Shown in pieces: positions 1 to 5,022 of a DNA stretch of 10,208 nt. The position numbers and the translations under genes were made by a program. Numbering within the stretch: the stretch's first letter is position 1; every line of letters begins with the position of its first letter. The stretch spans positions 1-10,208 of the forward strand of contig CAMWLD010000051.1 of NCBI GenBank assembly GCA_947175005.1, written 5' to 3'. Under the pieces are notes generated by a model that had not been told where the DNA came from, ran no database searches, and saw nothing but the letters and a program-made list of their open reading frames with translations. The stretch is from an uncultured Ruminococcus sp. (lineage in GTDB: Bacteria > Bacillota > Clostridia > Oscillospirales > Ruminococcaceae).

Positions 1-2
1 TA

Positions 3-71
3 TTTGCACGGTATGAGCGGTTCGACCCGGAGAAAAAAGAGGAGGAGAAAAAGGAAGAAACGGCAGAGTAA
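3..71 (+). CDS. 3' end of an unidentified gene with a charged Lys/Glu tail (partial)
   Basis: The third forward frame is open from the left edge to a TAA at 69-71 and encodes the last 22 residues of a protein. It ends in a strongly charged stretch rich in Glu and Lys (DPEKKEEEKKEETAE). The frame is supported by the perfect terminator hairpin that follows 17 bases after the stop. Such charged tails are common on many cytosolic and membrane proteins, so nothing can be said about function. The start and all domains lie outside the window. Confidence 0.6.
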   Translation, partial: FARYERFDPEKKEEEKKEETAE

Positions 72-88
72 CATTTTGCGAAATATCT

Positions 89-134
89 TATAAAAAATTC
101 TCCCACACCTTACGGCATGGGAGAATTTTTTATA
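89..134. terminator. Bidirectional intrinsic terminator, 17-bp perfect stem
   Basis: Left arm 89-105 and right arm 118-134 are exact reverse complements (core TTCTCCCA / TGGGAGAA), with a 12-base loop at 106-117. The A/T ends of the stem give a T run on either strand. It sits between the stop of the left-edge + strand gene (71) and the stop of the converging minus-strand membrane protein gene (149), so it can terminate both transcripts. Confidence 0.85.
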
Positions 135-148
135 GTGATACAAGTTTT

Positions 149-1414
149 TTAATGAAGCTCGTAAACCGTTCCGTTAAGGGAAATTGCGGTGACATTTTGG
201 ATATCGGCGATCTCTCTTATTGCGTCGTCGCCGTAGGAAAGCTCCCATGTGGAATTGTACCTGCAGTTCAAAGTGCTTGACGATGTTCCGCCTACCCTTA
301 CGGGCAGTGTCGTGCCGTCCGCCATAATAAGGAAAAATTCATTTTGAGTGCTGCCTCTTACCGAGTACTTAAACGGATCAATATAAGCGTCTTCATATTC
401 ATTTATATCATAGCTAAGCTCCATTTTTCCGCCTACAGCGCCTATGCTTATGCTGTTCACCTTTACGGTATTTTCGTAGAGGATATAGCTGTCCTCGTCG
501 GTCGTATAGCTGCCGCCCTCAAGGGGGATAAACTCATAAATATCCTGATAATAGGTGAATTTCTCCGTGGGGGCTGTGCAGTCCTTTGTGGCAAGGGAAT
601 TTTCCGAGGCTTCATATTCAAAGGAAAATTCCCATTCAAGCCGGAGAGCGATAATGCCGCTGTCGTCAACATCTTTGGGAAAATAATTTTCGCTGCTGAT
701 GCTTCCGTTTACACTTGCCACATATCCCGAAAAATCTCTCCAGCGCATATAGCCGATCTCATTTTCTTCAAGGAAATCCCAATAGGCAAACTGGGGATAG
801 AAATTTTCTCCCTGCCAGGTTATCCGCTCGCCGTTTAATGAACTGCTGCAGTTCCAGTCAAGGTATAATTCGATATTGCCGTCTTCGTTCACATAGCTGC
901 CGTAGCTGCCGCCGCTGCCACCGCTGCCGCCGTTCCTCGAGCTTATTTTGTAGTGCTCCCAGAGATTTTTCAGATATTTTTCCTCGGTGGGGTTTGCAAA
1001 ATGCTCTTTTACGGGTTCGCCGTCTATTCGGTAAAGTTCGGCAATGGCGATAATGCTGTTTTCCGTGCCCGTAACGCCTTTCATTCTGATACCGTAATCC
1101 TCGTCGGAGACCTTGTATCTGAATCCGCTGACTGTGCCAGCAAGGGAGTTTGCAAGCTCGTCGTCGCTTATTTTGATATAATCTCCGAATACCGCTTTAA
1201 AGTCGATAACTCCCGTGGCGGCGGCAACCGTAAGGCTGCATATTACCACGGCGCAGGCAGCCGCCGCGGTGCAAACGATACGCTTGATGTGAGCCTTTTT
1301 GTGAACAACAGTCACGGGAGCGGTGTCCTTGTTGAACGCCAGCACCTTATTCACAAGCTCCTCTGACGGGGTCACATTTTCAAATGCTTTTTTTATCATT
1401 TTATCATTCATCAT
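149..1414 (-). CDS. Putative anti-sigma factor, single-pass membrane protein
   Basis: A 421-residue protein with a short cytoplasmic N-terminus (about residues 1-44), one hydrophobic segment at about 45-66, and a large outside domain of about 350 residues. It starts 11 bases inside the end of the ECF sigma gene, behind a GGAGG site 6 bases upstream, so the two are translationally coupled. An ECF sigma gene overlapped by a single-TM gene is the classic sigma/anti-sigma layout: the N-terminus would hold the sigma factor at the membrane and the outer domain would sense envelope conditions. The N-terminus lacks a zinc-binding HxxxCxxC anti-sigma motif, so it would be of the non-ZAS type, similar in layout to RsiV-like or DUF4179-like proteins; I am not certain of the family. 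Odd: a GGS x3 stretch at residues 162-170 looks like a flexible linker. The second Met, one codon later, is an equally possible start. Confidence 0.75.
   Translation of the reverse strand: MMNDKMIKKAFENVTPSEELVNKVLAFNKDTAPVTVVHKKAHIKRIVCTAAAACAVVICSLTVAAATGVIDFKAVFGDYIKISDDELANSLAGTVSGFRYKVSDEDYGIRMKGVTGTENSIIAIAELYRIDGEPVKEHFANPTEEKYLKNLWEHYKISSRNGGSGGSGGSYGSYVNEDGNIELYLDWNCSSSLNGERITWQGENFYPQFAYWDFLEENEIGYMRWRDFSGYVASVNGSISSENYFPKDVDDSGIIALRLEWEFSFEYEASENSLATKDCTAPTEKFTYYQDIYEFIPLEGGSYTTDEDSYILYENTVKVNSISIGAVGGKMELSYDINEYEDAYIDPFKYSVRGSTQNEFFLIMADGTTLPVRVGGTSSSTLNCRYNSTWELSYGDDAIREIADIQNVTAISLNGTVYELH
905..931 (-). repeat. Gly-Gly-Ser x3 linker-coding repeat
   Basis: Three consecutive 9-base units encode GGSGGSGGS in the anti-sigma-like protein, followed by YGSY. 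The units use slightly different Gly codons, so this is a low-complexity flexible segment within the outer domain, not an exact recent duplication of one unit. Confidence 0.75.
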
Positions 1415-1895
1415 CCGATACCTCCAATTCGGTTTTAAGTATATTTTTCAAAGCCTCACGCCCCCGCCGCAGCCTTGTGCGCACTGTGGCTTCATTTATT
1501 TTAAGGGCAGCCGAAATTTCACGGCAGGACATTTCCTCAAAATAAAACAGCTCGATCGGTGCGGCGTATTTTTCGGGCAATGCCCTTACTGCGGCAGTTA
1601 CCGCGAGGGCGGTCTCGCTGTCGGGGGAGTTGTCGGCGGGTATATTGTCGGTAAGCTCCGCTTTTTTCCGGAAAGCAGCCGACCTGCGCAGCAGCTTGCA
1701 GAAATTAAGGGTAACCCGGATAAGCCAGTTTCTAAGGTGTTCATCGCTTTCAAAATCCTTGCGGCAGCGGTAAAGCTTCAGAAAAACCTCCTGAAATACG
1801 TCCTCGGCGTCCTGCTTGCAGGGGCAGCGGGCAAAGGCGATTCGATAGACTGTGTCCTTGTGCCGCAAGACCGCCTCTTCGTAATTTAACTTCAT
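1404..1895 (-). CDS. ECF-family RNA polymerase sigma factor
   Basis: A 163-residue sigma-70 family protein of ECF size. Region 2 covers about residues 10-75 (HKDTVYRIAFARC, then DAEDVFQEVFLKLYR, the core-binding and -10 recognition helices). A short variable linker follows. Region 4 covers about 103-155 (LPEKYAAPIELFYFEEMSCREIS, then the recognition helix around INEATVRTRLRRGREAL). The start was chosen at the ATG at 1893-1895 because AAAGGAG lies 8 bases upstream. An upstream in-frame ATG at 1962-1964 would add 23 residues outside the family, and its codon overlaps the predicted -35 box. The gene overlaps the next one by 11 bases, and that gene is probably its anti-sigma factor. It would direct polymerase to a stress or envelope regulon, including its own promoter. 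Family assignment is firm; the ECF subgroup and the inducing signal are not known. Confidence 0.93.
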   Translation of the reverse strand: MKLNYEEAVLRHKDTVYRIAFARCPCKQDAEDVFQEVFLKLYRCRKDFESDEHLRNWLIRVTLNFCKLLRRSAAFRKKAELTDNIPADNSPDSETALAVTAAVRALPEKYAAPIELFYFEEMSCREISAALKINEATVRTRLRRGREALKNILKTELEVSDDE

Positions 1896-1903
1896 GGGCT
1901 GTG

Positions 1904-1910
1904 CTCCTTT
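1904..1910 (-). promoter_or_regulatory. Ribosome binding site fixing the sigma factor start
   Basis: The minus strand reads AAAGGAG here, ending 8 bases before the ATG at 1893-1895. No comparable site precedes the upstream in-frame ATG at 1962-1964, so the shorter 163-residue protein is preferred. Confidence 0.8.
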
Positions 1911-1935
1911 CGCTTTTTTGAACGTTCTGCAAGTA

Positions 1936-1963
1936 ATATACATCAGCTGTCCGAAATGTTTCA
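1936..1963 (-). promoter_or_regulatory. Candidate ECF-type promoter for the sigma/anti-sigma operon
   Basis: On the minus strand TGAAAC (1958-1963) is followed after 16 bases by GTATAT (1936-1941). TGAAAC is the -35 element of several Firmicute ECF sigma factors (SigW/SigM/SigX type in Bacillus), with a normal spacing near 16. An A-rich tract lies directly upstream on this strand, as is common at ECF promoters. Transcription would start near 1929, leaving a leader of about 33 bases. The -10 does not match the usual CGTA/CGTC core exactly, so this is a candidate inferred from pattern and position. Confidence 0.5.
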
Positions 1964-2058
1964 TTTTTTTTTAAAAATTTTTTGGGAATATGAGGTCGGT
2001 ATAAAAAAGTTCGATTTACAATTTGCAAAACATAGAAAATCGGGGGAAATGACACAGC

Positions 2059-2086
2059 AAAACCGCCCCGAATGCAGGGCGGTTTT
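2059..2086 (-). terminator. Intrinsic terminator after queC
   Basis: Arms 2059-2068 and 2077-2086 form a perfect 10-bp stem (AAAACCGCCC / GGGCGGTTTT) with an 8-base loop. It lies about 18 bases past the queC stop on the minus strand and is followed by a short T run, separating queC from the sigma operon downstream. The opposite strand also has five T after the stem. Confidence 0.8.
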
Positions 2087-2103
2087 TATTATATATACGC
2101 TTA

Positions 2104-2784
2104 TCAGTACAGGTCTATCCCATTGGCCAAAAATGCGGCTCTGCGGTCACGGCAGGTGGCACAGGTGCGGCAGGGCTCGTCCCCGCCCTCGTAGCAGCTC
2201 CATGTGATCTCATAGGGAACGCCAAGCTTTTTGCCCATGGCGACTACGTCCGCTTTGGTCTTGCCCGCAAATGGGGCTGAAATTTTCAGCTGTTCGCCGC
2301 TGCCAAGATAAACGGCTTTATCCATGGCGCTTACAAATTCCTCGGAGCAGTCGGGGTATGCATTGCCTGCGGCGTCGTCGGAATGTGCGCCGTACATAAG
2401 CACCGAGCAGCCCTTTGACAGGGCGGCGGAGGCGGCTGCGGAAAGAAATAAGCCATTTCTGAAAGGCACATATGTGGACACGGGAGCGCCCTCGTTTTTT
2501 TTCAGCTGCTCCGCATAGCTTTCCTTTGGTATCTCTTTATCCGAGCCTATAAGCAGGGAGCAGTCGGAATATTTAAAGACAGCGGACAGGTCCATTATAA
2601 TATGCTCCGTTTTATAATAGGCTGCGGTTTTTTCGGCGGCCTCCATTTCCTTTTTATGCTTCTGGCCGTAGAATATCGACAGGGCGACTACATTTTCGTT
2701 TCCGTATTCCCCACAGGCAAGTGCAAGCAGTGTGGTGCTGTCCACGCCGCCGCTGGACAGGACAAGAGCTTTTTTATCCGACAT
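2104..2784 (-). CDS. queC: 7-cyano-7-deazaguanine synthase QueC
   Basis: A 226-residue cytosolic enzyme of normal QueC length. It converts 7-carboxy-7-deazaguanine plus ammonia and ATP to preQ0, a step in queuosine tRNA modification. The N-terminus carries the PP-loop ATPase motif SGGVDS (residues 11-16), and the interior has the family segments ALSIFYGQKHKKE and YVPFRNGLFLS. The C-terminus has four zinc-ligand cysteines, C197, C205, C208 and C211 (SCYEGGDEPCRTCATCRDR). The usual CGxC reads CRTC here, a mild departure that keeps the ligands. AAAAGGA lies upstream of the ATG. No queD, queE or queF is visible nearby, so the gene stands alone here, with its own promoter and terminator; the other pathway genes would be elsewhere. 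Identification is firm. Confidence 0.95.
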   Translation of the reverse strand: MSDKKALVLSSGGVDSTTLLALACGEYGNENVVALSIFYGQKHKKEMEAAEKTAAYYKTEHIIMDLSAVFKYSDCSLLIGSDKEIPKESYAEQLKKNEGAPVSTYVPFRNGLFLSAAASAALSKGCSVLMYGAHSDDAAGNAYPDCSEEFVSAMDKAVYLGSGEQLKISAPFAGKTKADVVAMGKKLGVPYEITWSCYEGGDEPCRTCATCRDRRAAFLANGIDLY

Positions 2785-2827
2785 ATTTTTTATTCCTTTT
2801 TATTGTTTAAAATTCGTTTGTACAGGC

Positions 2828-2848
2828 GTTTCCCGAGAGCCGGGAAAC
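2828..2848 (-). promoter_or_regulatory. Hairpin in the queC leader
   Basis: GTTTCCCG (2828-2835) and CGGGAAAC (2841-2848) form a perfect 8-bp stem with a 5-base loop inside the predicted untranslated leader of queC. On the minus strand it is not followed by a T run, so it is not an obvious terminator there; on the plus strand it is followed by ACTTTTT. The 5-base loop and lack of the long loop and A-rich tail pseudoknot argue against a preQ1-I riboswitch. It may be a stability element or a regulator site. The dyad is seen; its role is unknown. Confidence 0.5.
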
Positions 2849-2864
2849 ACTTTTTCCATTGTTA

Positions 2865-2893
2865 ATTATAACCTTTTTTTGTAAAATTGTCAA
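2865..2893 (-). promoter_or_regulatory. Consensus sigma-A promoter for queC
   Basis: The minus strand reads TTGACA (2888-2893), 17 bases, TATAAT (2865-2870): both hexamers match consensus exactly with optimal spacing. Transcription would start near 2858, giving a leader of about 74 bases before the queC ATG. Confidence 0.9.
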
Positions 2894-3053
2894 GAGTTTA
2901 CCGAATGAAATTTTCGTGGGGTGGTTTATAATGGGAGTTTTATAATATTGCATAATTTTATAAAATACTATGTGAAATATTTATTGGCAGGAGAATTTAT
3001 GATATAATATCATTATGAAAAAATACTACGAGTGAAAATGCCTCAAAAACGTC
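2894..3053. other. AT-rich divergent intergenic segment between queC and GNAT promoters
   Basis: About 160 bases lie between the two divergent -35 boxes. The segment is rich in TTTATAAT-like words (2925-2932, 2939-2946) and holds a short dyad ATGATAT-A-ATATCAT at 2999-3013. No credible open frame is present: the longest minus frame here runs into the acetyltransferase gene and resembles no protein family I know. It could hold upstream elements or a regulator site, but nothing specific can be called. Confidence 0.5.
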
Positions 3054-3082
3054 TTTACAATGGAGAGAAAATGTGGTATAAT
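3054..3082 (+). promoter_or_regulatory. Sigma-A promoter for the GNAT gene
   Basis: TTTACA (3054-3059), 17 bases, TATAAT (3077-3082), with an extended -10 TGG directly before the hexamer. Start would be near 3089, giving a leader of about 64 bases before the ATG at 3153. Confidence 0.85.
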
Positions 3083-3152
3083 ATTGCCGTTGAGCGGTTT
3101 GACAGAGTTCAGTATTTTTTCGGCGAATTTTAGATAAACGGAGGTTTTTACA

Positions 3153-3962
3153 ATGATCTATAATAAGTGTTATGAGATTTTCGGGCAATGCTTTCCCGAG
3201 CTTAAAATGGACATGGACACCTTTAAGGAGCTTTGCGAAATTGACGACTGCGTTATTTTTACGGTAAAATCCGGAGATGAAATAATCGGATTTTCCATGA
3301 CAAAGGATAATGAGATAAGGCTGATATGCGTTGCACCCGAATATCAGCGGAAAGGCTTCGGGCGGACTTTGCTGGAGCTGGCGGAGGGGGCTGTAAAGGA
3401 TCGTGACAAGGAAGCTACGGCGGGCAGTCCCGGTTCGAGACTTTTTATAGGAGCTCCCGTGGAAACGGCGGGATTTTTTGAAAGGTTCGGATACAGGCTG
3501 GAGGGAACTTTTGCGGAAATGGCGGGGGATACTGCGGAGCTTGTGCAGCCGGAGTATGAGCCTCGGGGAGATGTGCGGTTTGAATTCCGTGCGGCGAATG
3601 CGGAGATCATAAATGCGGTCAAAGAAGTGGAGGACGACTGGGCGCAGTATTTCGGGGAGGGGGATATTTTCTGCGGTGTGTGCGGAGATGAGATCGCTTC
3701 ATTTTGCATAGTCGAGGAAAATGTTACCTGCCTGCTGTCGGGGGACGGCGAAAAGGTGGGCAGCATTGGCTGTGTGGGGACTGTACCGAAATTCAGGCGG
3801 CGGGGGATAGGGCTTAAAATGGTTTCGCTGGCAGCGGAGGAACTGAAAAAGCGGGGGTGCGGTAAGATATTCATTCATTACACTCATGTTTATGACTGGT
3901 ATGCAAAGCTTGGGTTCAAGCCGTTTTTAAAGCTGAAAATGGGCGGGAAAAATTTAGAGTAA
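3153..3962 (+). CDS. Tandem two-domain GNAT N-acetyltransferase
   Basis: A 269-residue soluble protein with two GNAT folds in a row. The first (about 1-125) has the acetyl-CoA motif V60-APEYQRKG68-F-G70. The second (about 140-269) has V211-PKFRRRG218-I-G220 and ends with the typical DWYAKLGFKPF strand-helix. Both pyrophosphate-binding loops (Q/RxxGxG/A) look intact, so both halves may bind acetyl-CoA, although often only one is active in such proteins. The start has GGAGG 8 bases upstream and a consensus promoter in front. The substrate is unknown. Tandem GNATs include mycothiol synthase (not expected in this lineage) and, as I recall, clostridial glucosamine/glucosaminide acetyltransferase GlmA, which has a similar two-domain build; that is one possible reading, not a call. 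It appears to be a single-gene unit. Confidence 0.9.
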   Translation: MIYNKCYEIFGQCFPELKMDMDTFKELCEIDDCVIFTVKSGDEIIGFSMTKDNEIRLICVAPEYQRKGFGRTLLELAEGAVKDRDKEATAGSPGSRLFIGAPVETAGFFERFGYRLEGTFAEMAGDTAELVQPEYEPRGDVRFEFRAANAEIINAVKEVEDDWAQYFGEGDIFCGVCGDEIASFCIVEENVTCLLSGDGEKVGSIGCVGTVPKFRRRGIGLKMVSLAAEELKKRGCGKIFIHYTHVYDWYAKLGFKPFLKLKMGGKNLE

Positions 3963-3994
3963 TATTATGGCTTGGCTAAGGCTTGCACAAAAAC

Positions 3995-4018
3995 AGTGCT
4001 CTTGAAGTGCTTTTGTTT
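3995..4018 (+). terminator. Weak possible terminator after the GNAT gene
   Basis: AGTGCT (3995-4000) can pair with AGTGCT (4006-4011) using two G-U pairs, with a 5-base loop, followed by the T-rich TTTTGTTT. Flanking ACAAA/TTTGT can extend it across a bulge. The stem is weak, but it is the only terminator-like element between the GNAT stop and the XRE promoter. Confidence 0.3.
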
Positions 4019-4029
4019 GCTATGCTGTC

Positions 4030-4058
4030 ATTCAACTGCTGGTTGAATAACATCAACC
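4030..4058. promoter_or_regulatory. Phased inverted pentamers upstream of the XRE promoter (possible operator)
   Basis: TCAAC (4032-4036), GTTGA (4042-4046) and TCAAC (4053-4057) alternate in orientation with centres 10 and 11 bases apart, about one helical turn. They give two mutually exclusive dyads: ATTCAAC/GTTGAAT (4030-4048) and GGTTGA/TCAACC (4041-4058). They end about 10 bases before the -35 box of the XRE gene. Such phasing suits a DNA-binding protein, possibly the XRE product itself. The repeats are seen; the operator role is inferred. Confidence 0.35.
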
Positions 4059-4067
4059 GATAATGTA

Positions 4068-4096
4068 TGGAAAACCGGGGCGGCGGTCGGTATAAT
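4068..4096 (+). promoter_or_regulatory. Probable sigma-A promoter for the XRE gene
   Basis: TGGAAA (4068-4073), 17 bases, TATAAT (4091-4096). The -10 is consensus and the -35 matches four of six positions. The spacer is unusually GC-rich (around CCGGGGCGGCGGTCGG). Start would be near 4103, about 60 bases before the ATG at 4164. Confidence 0.6.
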
Positions 4097-4148
4097 AATA
4101 ATTGTAAAAAGAAATTGCCCGTCTGGAAAATATAAGATCGGTGCAATG

Positions 4149-4155
4149 AAAGGAA
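4149..4155 (+). promoter_or_regulatory. Ribosome binding site fixing the XRE start
   Basis: AAAGGAA ends 8 bases before the ATG at 4164-4166. It lies inside the six codons that would be added by the earlier in-frame ATG at 4146, which has no such site in front, so the later start is preferred. Confidence 0.75.
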
Positions 4156-4163
4156 GCGATATT

Positions 4164-4943
4164 ATGAAAATTGTTATTGATGAGGTTTTAAAAAAGCTGC
4201 GCAGTCAAAAGGGACTTACACAGGAAGCTTTGGCGGAGGAAATGGGGGTAAGCGTTCAGGCGGTGAGCAAGTGGGAGAACGGGCTTTCCTGCCCGGATAT
4301 TGCTGCGCTGCCGGGACTGGCGGAATTTTTGGGGGTGACGGTAGATTATTTGCTGACGGGGCGTGTTGCATCTGCGGCGAATGCGGCGTCTGCTGTATTG
4401 GACTTGCCCGATGACGGTGTGCTGCGGGTAGTGCAGGCTGTGGGAAACAGGTTATTGTCGGCGGATAAGGCAAGGGAGAAAATAAAGCTGATCTTTCCCG
4501 AGAAACAACCGGAAATGCTCAATGTGGAAATTCGCTGCGAGTGCAGCATTGAGGGGGATATTTACGGCAATCTGAATGCAGGGTGCGGGGTGAAATGCGG
4601 CAATGTGGAGGGAACTGTGAACGCAGGAAACGGCATTGTCTGCGGGAATGTAGGCGGCAGTGCGAATGCGGGGAATGGCGTCAGCTGCGGGAATGTAGGC
4701 GAAAATGTAAGTGCGGGGGACGGTGTGAACTGCGGTGATGTTAGCGAAAATGTAAGCGCGGGAGACAGTGTGAACTGCGGCGATGTGAGCGAAAATGTAA
4801 GCGCGGGGGACAGCATAAGGTGTCAGACCATATACGGCGATGTTGTTGAATGCAAAGGCAATATCGAGTGCAACGAGATAAAGGGAAATGCAAGCTGCGA
4901 GGGGGATATAAATTATTACACCGAGAAGGTTGTAAGGGATTAA
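4164..4943 (+). CDS. XRE-family regulator with a C-terminal 15-residue Cys-containing repeat
   Basis: A 259-residue protein in three parts. Residues 1-65 are a Cro/C1-type helix-turn-helix (KLRSQKGLTQEALAEEMGVS, VQAVSKWENGLSCPDI, LAEFLGVTVDYLLTG). Residues 66-124 form a linker with LPDDGVLRVVQAVGNRLLSADK. Residues 137-226 are six 15-residue repeats of the form V-[NS]-A-G-[ND]-x-V-x-C-G-[ND]-V-x-[EG]-x, followed by a degenerate tail with more Cys. Cysteines recur at 145, 160, 175, 190, 205 and 220, and the protein has 13 in all. The Gly/Asn/Val-rich pattern suggests a right-handed beta-solenoid like bactofilins, with cysteines stacked on one face. No membrane segment is visible. I recall similar HTH-plus-repeat proteins in gut Firmicutes but no known function. 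Metal, redox or polymer sensing are guesses. It is transcribed alone and followed by a strong terminator. Confidence 0.88.
   Translation: MKIVIDEVLKKLRSQKGLTQEALAEEMGVSVQAVSKWENGLSCPDIAALPGLAEFLGVTVDYLLTGRVASAANAASAVLDLPDDGVLRVVQAVGNRLLSADKAREKIKLIFPEKQPEMLNVEIRCECSIEGDIYGNLNAGCGVKCGNVEGTVNAGNGIVCGNVGGSANAGNGVSCGNVGENVSAGDGVNCGDVSENVSAGDSVNCGDVSENVSAGDSIRCQTIYGDVVECKGNIECNEIKGNASCEGDINYYTEKVVRD
4572..4841 (+). repeat. Six tandem 45-bp units encoding the 15-residue repeat
   Basis: Six in-frame 45-base units cover codons 137-226. Units beginning at 4699, 4744 and 4789 (GCGAAAATGTAAG...) fall exactly 45 bases apart. The copies at 4699-4743 and 4744-4788 differ at 5 of 45 positions by hand count, while earlier units are more diverged. 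This suggests recent duplication at the 3' side of the array and possible copy-number variation between strains. Confidence 0.88.
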
Positions 4944-4962
4944 AATTTACGGCATTTACGTC

Positions 4963-4999
4963 AAAAGGGCTGTTGCAGCGGTTGTGCAGCAGCCCTTTT
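4963..4999. terminator. Bidirectional intrinsic terminator between XRE and GGDEF genes
   Basis: Arms 4963-4977 and 4985-4999 form a 15-bp stem (AAAAGGGCTG.. / ..CAGCCCTTTT) with a single G-U pair and a 7-base loop. It lies 19 bases after the XRE stop and about 24 bases past the stop of the converging GGDEF gene. The A/T stem ends supply a T run in both directions. Confidence 0.88.
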
Positions 5000-5022
5000 A
5001 AACTGGGATATGAGTAAATTTT

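Noticed and set aside
344..838. A 164-codon plus-strand frame opposite the anti-sigma-like gene
   Set aside because: It is a shadow of a coupled sigma/anti-sigma pair, with no start signal of its own.
2785..2858. preQ1-I riboswitch in the queC leader
   Set aside because: The only stem has 8 bp and a 5-base loop; the characteristic long loop and A-rich tail that form the H-type pseudoknot are not in place.
2997..3188. A 63-codon minus-strand frame in the queC-GNAT gap
   Set aside because: It begins inside the GNAT coding region, covers that gene's promoter, and has no ribosome site or homology that I recognise.
4562..4816. A repetitive Pro/Thr/Ser-rich minus-strand frame opposite the XRE repeat
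   Set aside because: Its repetition is simply the reverse complement of the 45-bp repeat array, which makes biological sense only on the plus strand.
4572..4841. CRISPR-like array
   Set aside because: The 45-base periodicity is continuous, in frame and without unique spacers; it encodes a protein repeat.
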